Below are positions 16,209 through 25,569 of a DNA stretch of 64,000 nucleotides, one piece after another; position 1 is the first letter of the stretch, and every line of letters begins with the position of its first letter. The stretch is taken from NCBI GenBank assembly GCA_039922875.1, contig JBDTDV010000040.1:24772-88771 (forward strand), written 5' to 3'. Source of the stretch: JBDTDV01 sp039922875 (lineage in GTDB: Bacteria; Actinomycetota; Actinomycetes; Actinomycetales; Microbacteriaceae). A model generated the notes under the pieces. It made no database searches. It saw only the letters and a list, made by a program, of their open reading frames with translations, and was not told the DNA's origin. Position numbers and translations under genes: made by a program.

Positions 16209-17579
16209 TTACGCGGCGCTGGTGGGGGCGCTGCCGTGCCTGGTGCGGTTGCGGCGCCGCGGCGGTCGGTTGCCCTGACCATCATGGGTACCCGAGGCCG
16301 GGCTGCGATCCTCGGCCGTGCTGCCCACTGGACGTCCGCCGCGGGCGTGACCACGACTGGCGCCGGCGTGCTGGCTGGAGGACTTGACCGACGGGGTCGG
16401 CTTCAGCCGCCCTTTCGAGCCGATCGGGATGTTCAGGTCGCTGTACAGATGCGGCGACGAGGAGTACGTCTCGGTCGGTTCGGGTTGACCGAACTCGAGC
16501 GCCTTGTTGATCAGCGACCACTTGTGCAGGTCATCCCAGTCGACGAAGGTGATCGCGATACCGGTCTTGCCGGCCCGGCCGGTTCGGCCGACCCGGTGCA
16601 GGTAGGCCTTCTCATCCTCGGGAATGGTGTGGTTGATCACGTGGGTGACGTCGTGCACGTCAATGCCTCGAGCCGCGACATCCGTTGCCACCATGATGTC
16701 TTTCTTGCCCGCCTTGAATGCGGCCATGGCACGCTCGCGCTGCTCCTGGTTGAGGTCGCCGTGCACCGCCGCGGCGTTGAAGCCGCGGTCGTTGAGTTCC
16801 TCGACGAGTCGGGATGCTGCCCGCTTGGTTCTGGTGAACACCAGCGTCTTGCCGCGACCCTCGGCCTGCAGAATACGCCCGACGACCTCGTCCTTGTCCA
16901 TGCTGTGGGTGCGGTAGATCAAGTGCTTGATGTTCGCCTGGGTGAGGCCCTCATCTGGAGCGGAGGCGCGGATGTGGATCGGTCGGTTCATGAACCGACG
17001 CGCCAGCGCAACGATCGGACCGGGCATTGTGGCGGAGAACAGCATGGTGTGCCGGTTGGCGGGGGTCAGCGCGACGATCTTCTCGATGTCGGCCAAGAAG
17101 CCGAGATCGAGCATCTTGTCCGCCTCGTCGAGCACCAACTCGCGCACGTTGCCGAGGTTCAGGATGTGCTGCCCGGCGAGGTCGAGCAGTCGGCCCGGAG
17201 TGCCGACCACGATCTGAGCGCCGGCCTTCAGCTGGGCGATCTGGCCCTCATAGGCCTTGCCGCCATAAATGGAGACCAAGGCGACGGGCCGGTTTGCGCT
17301 GGCCAACTCGAGGTCTTCGGTGACCTGCACGCACAGTTCGCGCGTCGGCACCACGACCAGGGCTTGCACGCCGGGTTCCGGGTCATGCCCGAGCCGCTGT
17401 AACAGCGGCAGCCCGAATCCGAAGGTCTTTCCGGTACCGGTTTTGGCCTGACCGATGATGTCCTGGCCGCTAAGCGCCAGTGGAATGGTCTGGGTCTGGA
17501 TGGGGAAGGGTTCGATGATGCCTTTGGCTGCGAGAGCCTCGACCATGTCGTTTTCGACGGTAAGTTCAGTAAAAGTCAC
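16209..17579 (-). CDS. DEAD-box RNA helicase
   Basis: ATP-dependent RNA helicase of the RhlE/DeaD type, 456 residues, acting in rRNA maturation or mRNA remodelling. All core motifs are visible: Q motif FPIQTQTIP (about 25-33), motif I AKTGTGKT (45-52), Ib TPGR, motif II LDEADKM, motif III FSATMP, and motif VI HRVGRTGR in the second RecA domain. The last 70 residues are basic and Gly/Arg/His-rich (HARGGRPVG, RRRNRTRHG), probably an RNA-binding tail. GTG start. Its divergent neighbour is a ferritin-like protein, as in the mycobacterial rhlE region. Confidence 0.92.
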   Translation of the reverse strand: MTFTELTVENDMVEALAAKGIIEPFPIQTQTIPLALSGQDIIGQAKTGTGKTFGFGLPLLQRLGHDPEPGVQALVVVPTRELCVQVTEDLELASANRPVALVSIYGGKAYEGQIAQLKAGAQIVVGTPGRLLDLAGQHILNLGNVRELVLDEADKMLDLGFLADIEKIVALTPANRHTMLFSATMPGPIVALARRFMNRPIHIRASAPDEGLTQANIKHLIYRTHSMDKDEVVGRILQAEGRGKTLVFTRTKRAASRLVEELNDRGFNAAAVHGDLNQEQRERAMAAFKAGKKDIMVATDVAARGIDVHDVTHVINHTIPEDEKAYLHRVGRTGRAGKTGIAITFVDWDDLHKWSLINKALEFGQPEPTETYSSSPHLYSDLNIPIGSKGRLKPTPSVKSSSQHAGASRGHARGGRPVGSTAEDRSPASGTHDGQGNRPPRRRNRTRHGSAPTSAA

Positions 17580-17750
17580 GTTGGGTAATTGCCTGTCATT
17601 GTGTGTGAAAAGGACTACGCCCTCTCTTTTCCACAGGCGTAGGGGTGCCGATCCGATGCCGGCAGTGCCTTCATTCTACCGTCGCCGGTCGAAAAGTCCC
17701 TGATACCGGGCCGTGCCGCCGTGACCGGCCCCTCCGAGCGTGCACGGCCC

Positions 17751-17756
17751 TAAGCT
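17751..17756 (+). promoter_or_regulatory. -10 box of the ferritin-like gene
   Basis: TAAGCT, 6 nt before the GTG; no Shine-Dalgarno. Confidence 0.5.
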
Positions 17757-17762
17757 TGCACC

Positions 17763-18479
17763 GTGGCATTCTGGTTCTCTCGTCGACGACCGCTGGTCGA
17801 GATCCCGCGGCTGAGACCGCGAGGACACGTGGCGCCCGGGGCCCGGGTCAACCTCGCTGAGCTGGTGCCGGACCTGTTGCCGTATCTGGGTCAGGCCGCC
17901 TATCTGCAACTGGATGCCTTTGAGTCCTTCGCCCGCGTGGTCACCGCTGTTCCCTCCCTCGCCGCGAAGGAGAAGGTCACACTCGCCGCGGCGAAGGCAA
18001 GTTCGAAGTACCAGGGGCTCGTGGCCGAGATCCGGCGGCATGACGGTGATCCTGTAACGGTGATGCTGCCGTTCTCCGCCTCGGTCGGACGGTTTCAGCG
18101 CGTGACCGGAGGGGTCGATTGGCGGGAGGATCTGCTGGGCGCATACGTCACCGGCGGGCTGCTTGACGACTTCTTCATCCGGTTGGCCGAGGGGCTGCCG
18201 AGGGAGTCCGGCTCACGGATCTCTCAACTTCTCGGCGCCGATGGCGGTCAGGCCGGTGTCATCCAAGTGCTCCAGGATGCCATCGCCGCCGACTCGCGGT
18301 TGGCCTCGCGACTTGCGCTGTGGGGCCGCCGGCTGGTCGGCGACACGCTGCTGGTCGCCAGGGGAGCCCTGCACCTGTCGGAGAACCCCGCCTCAGACCA
18401 GCAACGCATCGAGCCGGTGCTCACCGAACTGATCGCGGCCCACACCCGCCGGATGGATACCCTCGGCCTGACCGCGTAG
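17763..18479 (+). CDS. Ferritin-like fold protein (MiaE-related, actinobacterial)
   Basis: A 238-residue, largely helical protein resembling the actinobacterial ferritin-like/tRNA-hydroxylase-like family found beside rhlE and DUF3107 in mycobacteria. The first helix YLQLDAFESFARV has candidate acidic ligands, but the ExxH carboxylate-bridge motif that active MiaE needs is not apparent: the second helix reads AAAKASSKYQGLV. It may therefore be a non-catalytic or differently liganded member. GTG start in leaderless geometry. Confidence 0.7.
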   Translation: MAFWFSRRRPLVEIPRLRPRGHVAPGARVNLAELVPDLLPYLGQAAYLQLDAFESFARVVTAVPSLAAKEKVTLAAAKASSKYQGLVAEIRRHDGDPVTVMLPFSASVGRFQRVTGGVDWREDLLGAYVTGGLLDDFFIRLAEGLPRESGSRISQLLGADGGQAGVIQVLQDAIAADSRLASRLALWGRRLVGDTLLVARGALHLSENPASDQQRIEPVLTELIAAHTRRMDTLGLTA

Positions 18480-18504
18480 CAGACGGTCCGGCGTGGCCGA
18501 GGGC

Positions 18505-18804
18505 TCAGACGGCGGTGGCTTTGGTCAGCTTCGCCAGCAACGCGGCGTCGGTTCGGGTGCGCCAGGAGGCGATCACGAGGTCGGCCACGGTCACGATCAC
18601 CGCGGTGCCGATCAGACTGATCCACCAGATCGCGCCGGCGTTCCAGCTCAGCCCGGCCCAGGTCAAAGCCACCCAGAGGGTCGCGGCGGTGGCGACGCCG
18701 ATGGCCGGGACCAGGACCACGCCGAAGATCTTGCGGTGCGGGAGCAGGTAGTAGGCGCCGATGCCCAAGATCGCACCGGCCAGGGAGATAAAGAGCAGCT
18801 CCAT
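18505..18804 (-). CDS. Small membrane protein, unknown
   Basis: Ninety-nine residues, three hydrophobic helices: MELLFISLAGAILGIGAYYLL, FGVVLVPAIGVATAATLWVAL and IWWISLIGTAVIVTVADLVI, with the tail ASWRTRTDAALLAKLTKATAV. No recognised domain. It begins 13 nt downstream of the DUF3107 stop on the same strand, so the two are an operon. Start chosen at MELLFISL since the upstream extension is hydrophilic and lies across the DUF3107 end. Confidence 0.7.
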   Translation of the reverse strand: MELLFISLAGAILGIGAYYLLPHRKIFGVVLVPAIGVATAATLWVALTWAGLSWNAGAIWWISLIGTAVIVTVADLVIASWRTRTDAALLAKLTKATAV

Positions 18805-18817
18805 GTGCTGGACTCGC

Positions 18818-19042
18818 TTAGCCGACGAACCCGATGCGCCTGGACTCTTCTGTGCCGACCTCGACATAGGCGACGGCCTCGGTCGGGATCAGATAGCTGC
18901 TGCCCTTGCTGTCGTGAAGCTTGAGAATCTTCACACCCGATTCCAGGGCCGCGGCCACCTCAGCCTCAACCTCGCTGGCACTCTGGTGGGACTCGAAATT
19001 GAGTTCGCGCTGCGTGTTGAAGATGCCGATTCGGATGTCCAC
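18818..19042 (-). CDS. DUF3107 family protein
   Basis: Encodes 74 residues beginning VDIRIGIFNTQRELNFES and containing SKGSSYLIPTEAVAYVEVG, diagnostic of DUF3107, a small ATP-binding-like beta/alpha protein conserved in actinobacteria near the AdnAB locus. Function unknown. The GTG start is supported by AAAGG 7 nt upstream. It is divergent from adnA. Confidence 0.88.
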   Translation of the reverse strand: MDIRIGIFNTQRELNFESHQSASEVEAEVAAALESGVKILKLHDSKGSSYLIPTEAVAYVEVGTEESRRIGFVG

Positions 19043-19131
19043 GATGGTGCCTTTCGGTTCAAGAAGCTGTCTGCCCAGATTACGACAGAACCGTGGTGAG
19101 CCCCGACGCGTTCACTGTCGGCGGAAGCCGC

Positions 19132-19137
19132 TAGCTT
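19132..19137 (+). promoter_or_regulatory. -10 box of adnA
   Basis: TAGCTT, 7 nt before the GTG; no Shine-Dalgarno. No LexA-box-like palindrome (TCGAAC-type) was seen in the adnA/DUF3107 intergenic space. Confidence 0.45.
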
Positions 19138-19144
19138 TGCAAAC

Positions 19145-22100
19145 GTGGGAATCATGGGAGGACTCGACCGGTCGCAACGGGCGGTGCTGGCGTTGCCGGA
19201 TGACGCAACCGTTGCCGTTCTTGGCGCACCGGGCTCTGGCAAGACCAGCACGGCGATCGAGCTTGTGGCCGATCGGGTGCTCACCCGCGGGTACTCGCCA
19301 GACGAGATTTTGCTGCTGACTCCCACTCGCGCATCGGCAACCGCGCTCCGAGATCGGGTCGCGCTACGCCTGAACGTGCCGACAAACGGACCGCTGGCGC
19401 GCACCGCAACGTCATTCGCGTTTCAAGTCGTCGCCGAACGAGCTGCGCTGGATGCCGCCGATCCCCCGCGGCTGCTCACCGGAGGGGAACAGGACCAGAT
19501 CGTCGCCGAGCTGCTGGCCGGATTCGAGGAGGATGGCACCGGGCCGGCGTGGCCCGAGCAACTCGGTGCCGAGGTACGCCGGTTGCGCGGGTTCCGCACC
19601 GAGCTGCGCGACCTGATGATGCGTTGTGTGGAGTATGGCGTCCTCCCGGCGGAACTCGCCGCGCTCGGGCGCGAGCACGGGCGGCAGGAGTGGGTGGCGG
19701 CATCCGAATTCATCACCACCTACGACCGGGTGAAGGCGAGCTATCGCGATCGGCACCTCGACTCGACCGAGCTGGTGCAGGAGGCTGCGGCGATCGTGCG
19801 ATCAGGCGCCGGGGAGGGGCGTTCTTCGTTTGATCGGCTTCGCCTGATCGTGCTCGACGATGCTCAGGAGTCCACCCAGGGCACCCTCACCCTGGTGCGC
19901 GCCTTCGCCCGGCGCAGGGTGCCGGTGATCGCCTTCGGCGACCCGGATATCAGCACCGGTTCGTTTCGAGGAGCGCAGCCGGATGCGCTTGGTCGCCTCG
20001 GCCGGCACCTGGGCGTTCCTACCGCACCGCCGTTGGTGCTGGAGCACAGCTATCGCGGGGATGATCGGTTGCGTGCCCTCGTCGCCGGAATTACCGGGCA
20101 TATCGGCGCTGCGAGGGCCGGCCGGCAGCGGAAGGCTTCGGCCATGGCGAGTGCGGTCAGCACGGTCGGGACAGTACTGGTGGATTCACCGGCAGAGGAG
20201 ATCGCGGTGATCGCCCGTCGGTTGCGTGAGCGGCACGTCCTGGAAGGGATGCCCTGGCACCAGATGGCCGTCATGGTGCGTTCTAGGTCTTTGATCCCGG
20301 CGCTGGCACGGGGCCTGGCCTGCCTAGAGGTGCCGACCCGGGCGACCAGCGCAAACGCGTTACGAGACGAACCGGCCGTGCGGGCATTCATCCTGGCTCT
20401 TGAGGTGGCGCTGGGCAGGGCCAAACTGACCGCGGTCATCGCCACGGAACTGCTCACTGGACCGTTCGGCGGCCTCGACCGGATTTCGCTGCGTCGGCTG
20501 GTGACCGCCCTCCGGCACGAGGAACTTGCCGGTGCCGGCGACCGTGGTGCCGACGAGCTGATCATCGAGGCTATGACGGTGTCCGGTGCGTTGGCCACCA
20601 TCCAGACCAGGGCTGGCCGTCGGGCGCGGGCGTTGGCCGACAGCCTCAGCTCCGCCGCGGCCGAAGCCATCGCCGGCGCCACTATTGAGGAACTGCTCTG
20701 GGGGTTGTGGCGGCGCAGTCGGCTGGAGACCGTCTGGTATGAGCAGTCGCAGGGCACCGGCATCGTCGCCGACGAGGCCAACCGAAACCTCGACGCGGTG
20801 GTCGCGCTGTTCTCGGCCGCCAGACGCTTCGTCGAGCGCACCCCGGATGTGCCGCCGGCGGTGTTCCTGGAACACCTGGTGGATACCGACGTGCCGGAGG
20901 ACACCCTCGCGCCTCGAGCGCCGGTGGACTCGGTGACGATCACCACGCCGGCCGGCGCCGTGGGTGCCGACTTCGACACTGTGGTGATTGCCGGGCTGCA
21001 AGACGGGGTATGGCCGAATTTGCGGGTACGGGGATCACTGCTCGGTGCGCAGGATCTCGCAGTTCTTGCCTCCCATCGCGTCGCTGCCGCCGGGGATCCG
21101 CGCACCGACGTGCTGCACGACGAGCTTCGGCTGCTCGCGCAGGCGGCGTCGCGCACCCGACGCGAACTGTTCGTCACTGCCGTTGCAGACCAGGACAGCT
21201 CGCCGTCGCGATTCTTCGGGCTGTTCCCGGCGCCCGATGACACCGTCGCCGGGCGCCACCCGCTGACCCTGCGGGGGATTGTCGGACGGTTGCGTCGTGA
21301 GCTGAGCACAACCGGCGACCCATCGGCCGCGGTGTCGCTGGCACGGCTTTCGCGCGCTGGGGTTCCAGGGGCCGACCCGGAGGACTGGTACGGGATGATG
21401 GCGCCATCCAGCACCGGCGGACTGAACCAGGGGGTCGACGACGGCGAGGTTCGCGTGTCGCCGTCCCGGCTGGCTTGCTTCCAGACCTGCGCACTCGACT
21501 GGGTGATCGGCGAGGTCGGCGGCACCACCTCCAGCGCCGCATCCGGGCTCGGCACGATCATCCACAAGGCGATGGAGGTTGCGGTCGGTGCCGTCGCCGA
21601 CAACCACGACCTGGCGGCGATCGGACCAGACGCGCTGTGGGCACTGGTCGAGGCACGCTGGGCTGAATTGCCGTTCGAAGCGGCCTGGGACGGCGACGTG
21701 CACCGGGTGCGCGCGAGGGAGATGACCAGGCGCCTGTCATCGTATCTGCGGGACTTTGCGCATTCCGGGGGCCGGCTGCTGGGCACCGAGAGCACCTTTG
21801 CGCTGGAACTGGAGCCGGCAGCCGCCACCCCTACCGCTTCCGCCGGAACTGCCAGCATCGTGCTGAGCGGCACGATAGATCGGGTGGAACAACGCGCAGA
21901 CGGCAGCGTGGTCATCGTCGATCTGAAAACGGGTGTGCACGAGCCGCTGACGGATGCCGCGGTGGCCGATAATCCCCAGCTGAGCGCCTACCAGCTCGCA
22001 TTCGCGTCCGGCGCCGTCGAGGGCGTCGATCCGGCGCTGCCCTCCGGTGGCGCGAAACTCGTGATCATCTCGAAAGGGACCATGAAAAGGGACTATTACC

Positions 22101-22276
22101 AGCCGGGCCAGACGCCGCTGTCCGACGGGGACATCGAGAGCTTTCGGGATCGGGTCCGGGAGGTTGCAGCCGGGATGTCCCAATCGACGTTCCTGGCGCA
22201 CCTGAGTTCACACTGCCTGGATCCCTGGTCATTCGGCGAATGCCGAATCCACGTCATCAAGGCGGTCAGCGCATGA
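19145..22276 (+). CDS. adnA: AdnA, helicase-nuclease subunit
   Basis: First subunit of the actinobacterial AdnAB motor-nuclease, which resects double-strand DNA breaks. Length 1043 residues, close to mycobacterial AdnA. UvrD-like motor: Walker A GAPGSGKTS (27-35), Walker B LIVLDDAQES (about 233-242; DDAQ where the sister has DEYQ), FGDPDISTGSFRGA (motif III region), VTITTPAGAVGADF and VVIAGLQDGVWPN in the second half. C-terminal PD-(D/E)XK nuclease: SRLACFQTCALDWVI, GTIIHKAMEV, then VVIVDLKTG (Asp924/Lys926) and QLSAYQLAF. The weaker Walker B fits AdnA being the less important motor. GTG start; ATGA overlap with adnB. Confidence 0.92.
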   Translation: MGIMGGLDRSQRAVLALPDDATVAVLGAPGSGKTSTAIELVADRVLTRGYSPDEILLLTPTRASATALRDRVALRLNVPTNGPLARTATSFAFQVVAERAALDAADPPRLLTGGEQDQIVAELLAGFEEDGTGPAWPEQLGAEVRRLRGFRTELRDLMMRCVEYGVLPAELAALGREHGRQEWVAASEFITTYDRVKASYRDRHLDSTELVQEAAAIVRSGAGEGRSSFDRLRLIVLDDAQESTQGTLTLVRAFARRRVPVIAFGDPDISTGSFRGAQPDALGRLGRHLGVPTAPPLVLEHSYRGDDRLRALVAGITGHIGAARAGRQRKASAMASAVSTVGTVLVDSPAEEIAVIARRLRERHVLEGMPWHQMAVMVRSRSLIPALARGLACLEVPTRATSANALRDEPAVRAFILALEVALGRAKLTAVIATELLTGPFGGLDRISLRRLVTALRHEELAGAGDRGADELIIEAMTVSGALATIQTRAGRRARALADSLSSAAAEAIAGATIEELLWGLWRRSRLETVWYEQSQGTGIVADEANRNLDAVVALFSAARRFVERTPDVPPAVFLEHLVDTDVPEDTLAPRAPVDSVTITTPAGAVGADFDTVVIAGLQDGVWPNLRVRGSLLGAQDLAVLASHRVAAAGDPRTDVLHDELRLLAQAASRTRRELFVTAVADQDSSPSRFFGLFPAPDDTVAGRHPLTLRGIVGRLRRELSTTGDPSAAVSLARLSRAGVPGADPEDWYGMMAPSSTGGLNQGVDDGEVRVSPSRLACFQTCALDWVIGEVGGTTSSAASGLGTIIHKAMEVAVGAVADNHDLAAIGPDALWALVEARWAELPFEAAWDGDVHRVRAREMTRRLSSYLRDFAHSGGRLLGTESTFALELEPAAATPTASAGTASIVLSGTIDRVEQRADGSVVIVDLKTGVHEPLTDAAVADNPQLSAYQLAFASGAVEGVDPALPSGGAKLVIISKGTMKRDYYQPGQTPLSDGDIESFRDRVREVAAGMSQSTFLAHLSSHCLDPWSFGECRIHVIKAVSA

Positions 22277-25200
22277 GCCTGGGCACAGCGCAAGCCGCCC
22301 AACTCCAGACCAGCCCGGTCAGTGCGGTACAGATCGCCGATGCTCTCGGCAAGCCACGTCCGACCGACCAGCAGTGTGCGGTGATTCAAGCACCGCTGAC
22401 GCCGGCGCTGGTGGTGGCCGGTGCTGGCAGTGGTAAGACCGAGACGATGGCCGACCGGGTGCTGTGGCTGCTGGCCAACGGACTCGTGACGCCCGACGGC
22501 ATCCTGGGCCTCACCTTCACCAGGAAGGCGGCCGGGGAGCTGGCCTCCCGCGTCGCAACCCGGATCGCCCACTTGCGCACCGCTGGGCTGATGCCCGACG
22601 GCACTGACGATGGCACCGACCTCTTTCAGCAGCCGACCATTTCGACCTACAACGCCTTCGCCAATACGCTGTTCCGGGACAACGCGCTGCTGGTCGGGCG
22701 GGAGCCCGAGGCGGTGCTGCTGGGCGAATCATCCGCCTGGCGTTTGGCCCGCCGGATCGTCCTGGACCACGGTGACGCCCGGCTGATCCCGCTTGACAAG
22801 AGCATCAACCGGGTCACCGAGGCGGTCCTCGCGTTGCACCACGAGCTTAGCGAGAACGTGGTCGATCCACGGCGACTTCAGCTTCTGGCCCAACGGTTCG
22901 GTTACCTCGCTGACCTTCGATACACCAGTGGGCGGGCAAAGGCCACCCCGTACAATTCGGTCACCGATGCGGTCGGAAAAGTTGCCGCGCTTGGCCCGCT
23001 GGCAGAGCTTGCCGAACGTTTTTCCGCAGAGAAGCGTCGCCAGGGCTTCGTCGAATTCTCCGACCAGGTCGCGCTTGCGCTGACCGTGTGCGAGAAGATC
23101 CCCGAGGTAGTGGAACGCTACCGCGGCCGATATCCGGTGGTCATCCTGGACGAATACCAAGACACCTCGGTCGTGCAGACTCGGCTGCTGAGCCGGCTGT
23201 TCGGCGGACACGGTGTGATGGCGGTCGGCGACCCGCAACAGTCGATCTACGGCTGGCGGGGTGCAAGCGCCGCGAATCTGCGCCGGTTCGAACAGGACTT
23301 CGGCACGAGCACTGGTGCCGCCCAAGCGCACGCGGATATGTTCACCCTGTCGATCAGTTGGCGTAACGCCCGCACTATTCTCGCGGCGGCGAACACCCTG
23401 GTGGAACCCCTGCGCACCCAGCTGTCCGGTCGAGGCCAGCCCCTGGCGGCCCGGCCCGACGCTCCAGAGGGGCGGGTTGACACAGCCTTCGCCGAGACCG
23501 TTCACGAGGAGGCCGCCGCCGTCGCCGACTGGTTCGCCGGACAGCTCGCCGAGCCGACCGCACCACGGTCTGCCGCGATTCTGTTCCGATTTCGACGGCA
23601 CATGGACGTCTTCGCGCACGCACTGGCCCAGCGGAGCATTCCGTTCCACATCCTCGGCCTCGGTGGACTGCTCTCCACCCCCGAGATCGTGGACGTGGTC
23701 AGCGCATTGCGAGTGGTTCACGATCCCAGCGCGGGTTCTGCCCTGATCCGCCTGCTCGCCGGTGCCCGCTGGCGGCTGGGCGTTCGCGATCTCAAAGAGC
23801 TGAAGAGGGTGGCCTCCTGGTTGCAGTCCCGAGATTCCGCGCAGCACGCGCTCAGCGACGAGGTCAGGCAGCGGATGCGGGCATCCGTCGCCGCCGACGA
23901 CGGCGCGTCCATCGTCGATGCGCTCGATTTCCTGGCCGAGGCTCCGCTGACGCATGCGCGACTGGCTGGCTTCAGCCAGCAGGGGTTGACCCGGTTACGC
24001 GATGCCGGGAGCACGATGGCCTTTTTCCGCTCCCGAGTCGGGATCGGGCTGCTCGACCTGGTCCGGGTGATCGAGCAGGAGTTGCGGTTGGACATCGAAG
24101 TCGTAGCCAACGAATCCACCGGCCAGGCCCGCACCGCACAGGCCAACCTGCACGCATTCCACGACGAGATCACCGGATTCCTGGCCAGTGACGAGCAGGC
24201 TACCCTCGGCAGCTTTCTCGGCTGGCTCGACCACGCGGCCCGGAAGGACCTGATGGGCCCACGCAGCGACCCCGCAGAGCCGGGAACGGTGCAACTGCTG
24301 ACGATTCACGGCGCGAAGGGTCTGGAATGGGATGTGGTGGCGGTGCCGCGTCTGGTTGCGGACGAGCTGCCGGCCAAGTCCCGCGAGGGCGGCGGCTGGC
24401 TGGCGTTCGGGGTCCTGCCGTACGAGCTCCGCGGCGATGCGGCCGAACTTCCCGAATTGCGCTGGCGGGGCCTGGACACCCAGCAGAGTTTCGACATCGA
24501 GGTCACCCGGTTCAAGCGTGAACTTGTCGAGCGGCACCGCTGTGAGGAACGCCGTCTTGCCTATGTCGCGGTTACCCGCGCCAGAGACGCCGTCCTGCTC
24601 ACCGGCTCGTTCTGGAAGCCGGAGGTGAAAGCGCCGCGACCTCCTAGCACTTATCTGACCGAACTGGCCGCCGCCGAACTGATCGCTGAGATGCCCGCCG
24701 CCAGCAGATCGGAGCAGAATCCCCTGAACGAGGCCGGGCAGACCGTGCAATGGCCGCTGGATCCGCTGGGCTCGCGTCGCGCCAGGGTCGAGAGGGCAGC
24801 GCGGGCGGTGCGCGCCGCGGACCCCGACGCCGGAGGTGCCTGGCAGCACGAGATCGACCTGCTCCTGGCAGAGCGGGCCGCGCAGGCAGCGCCCCGGCAC
24901 GACATCGCGCTGCCGAGCCGGATCCCGGCGTCCCGCTTCAAGGATTACGTTGCCGATCCGCAGCGCGTGGCGGCGCAGCTGCGCCGCCCGATGCCCGAGC
25001 GGCCCTACCGGCAGACCAGAATCGGGACCCTTTTCCACTCCTGGATAGAGGAGCAGTACGGAGCCCGGGGCGCGCTGGATGTCATCGACGCATCGCTGGA
25101 CGAGCTCGACGATGATCCTGGCGAGCCGATGCTGGAGCAGGCTCAACTGGATCGGCTCACCAGCACGTTCCGCGGCAGCCCGTGGGGATCACGCCGGCCA

Positions 25201-25569
25201 GAGGAGGTAGAGCTGGAAATTCAGATGCTGCTTGCCGGCCGGGTGATCGTCTGCAAGCTCGACGCGGTGTACCGCGAGCCGGAGCCCGGCCGCTACCAGA
25301 TTGTGGACTGGAAGACCGGGCGGGTGCCCACGGACGCTGAGGACCTGGCGGGCAGACAACTGCAGCTGGCCCTGTACCGGCTCGCCTTCTCACGATGGAA
25401 GGGGATCGACCCCGCTCTGATCGACGCCGTCTTCTATTTTGTCGCGGAGGACCGCGTGATTCGGCCGGCTCGCCTCTATTCGGAGGAGGAGTTGATTGGA
25501 GTGTGGTCGTCGGTGGCGAACTCTTCGCCTGCGGGATCTTCGGTCACCGGCTTCAGCCCGTTGGAGTGA
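22273..25569 (+). CDS. adnB: AdnB, lead helicase-nuclease subunit
   Basis: Second AdnAB subunit, 1098 residues. Motor motifs are canonical SF1A: Walker A GAGSGKTET (about 50-58), TFTRKAAGEL (Ia), VILDEYQDTS (about 290-299), GDPQQSIYGWRGA (III), LLTIHGAKGLEWDVV (V) and YVAVTRARDAV (VI). The C-terminal nuclease domain opens with IPASRFKDYVADP, continues RIGTLFHSWIEEQ and has YQIVDWKTGRVP (Asp about 1012, Lys about 1014) and QLQLALYRLAF. The start Met overlaps the adnA stop (ATGA). Its last 94 nt are antisense to the 3' end of the kinase-like gene. Its canonical Walker B contrasts with AdnA. Confidence 0.93.
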   Translation: MSLGTAQAAQLQTSPVSAVQIADALGKPRPTDQQCAVIQAPLTPALVVAGAGSGKTETMADRVLWLLANGLVTPDGILGLTFTRKAAGELASRVATRIAHLRTAGLMPDGTDDGTDLFQQPTISTYNAFANTLFRDNALLVGREPEAVLLGESSAWRLARRIVLDHGDARLIPLDKSINRVTEAVLALHHELSENVVDPRRLQLLAQRFGYLADLRYTSGRAKATPYNSVTDAVGKVAALGPLAELAERFSAEKRRQGFVEFSDQVALALTVCEKIPEVVERYRGRYPVVILDEYQDTSVVQTRLLSRLFGGHGVMAVGDPQQSIYGWRGASAANLRRFEQDFGTSTGAAQAHADMFTLSISWRNARTILAAANTLVEPLRTQLSGRGQPLAARPDAPEGRVDTAFAETVHEEAAAVADWFAGQLAEPTAPRSAAILFRFRRHMDVFAHALAQRSIPFHILGLGGLLSTPEIVDVVSALRVVHDPSAGSALIRLLAGARWRLGVRDLKELKRVASWLQSRDSAQHALSDEVRQRMRASVAADDGASIVDALDFLAEAPLTHARLAGFSQQGLTRLRDAGSTMAFFRSRVGIGLLDLVRVIEQELRLDIEVVANESTGQARTAQANLHAFHDEITGFLASDEQATLGSFLGWLDHAARKDLMGPRSDPAEPGTVQLLTIHGAKGLEWDVVAVPRLVADELPAKSREGGGWLAFGVLPYELRGDAAELPELRWRGLDTQQSFDIEVTRFKRELVERHRCEERRLAYVAVTRARDAVLLTGSFWKPEVKAPRPPSTYLTELAAAELIAEMPAASRSEQNPLNEAGQTVQWPLDPLGSRRARVERAARAVRAADPDAGGAWQHEIDLLLAERAAQAAPRHDIALPSRIPASRFKDYVADPQRVAAQLRRPMPERPYRQTRIGTLFHSWIEEQYGARGALDVIDASLDELDDDPGEPMLEQAQLDRLTSTFRGSPWGSRRPEEVELEIQMLLAGRVIVCKLDAVYREPEPGRYQIVDWKTGRVPTDAEDLAGRQLQLALYRLAFSRWKGIDPALIDAVFYFVAEDRVIRPARLYSEEELIGVWSSVANSSPAGSSVTGFSPLE

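Noticed and set aside
16236..17402. A 388-codon plus-strand frame opposite the DEAD-box gene
   Set aside because: Complement of the helicase; no domain and biased composition.
19043..19144. LexA/SOS box before adnA
   Set aside because: No TCGAAC-type inverted repeat was found between DUF3107 and adnA; the small CGGC-GGAA-GCCG hairpin there is too short to interpret.
20050..21915. A 621-codon minus-strand frame inside adnA
   Set aside because: Ser/Arg/Thr-rich low-complexity translation typical of the antisense of a GC-rich gene; the helicase frame has all motifs.
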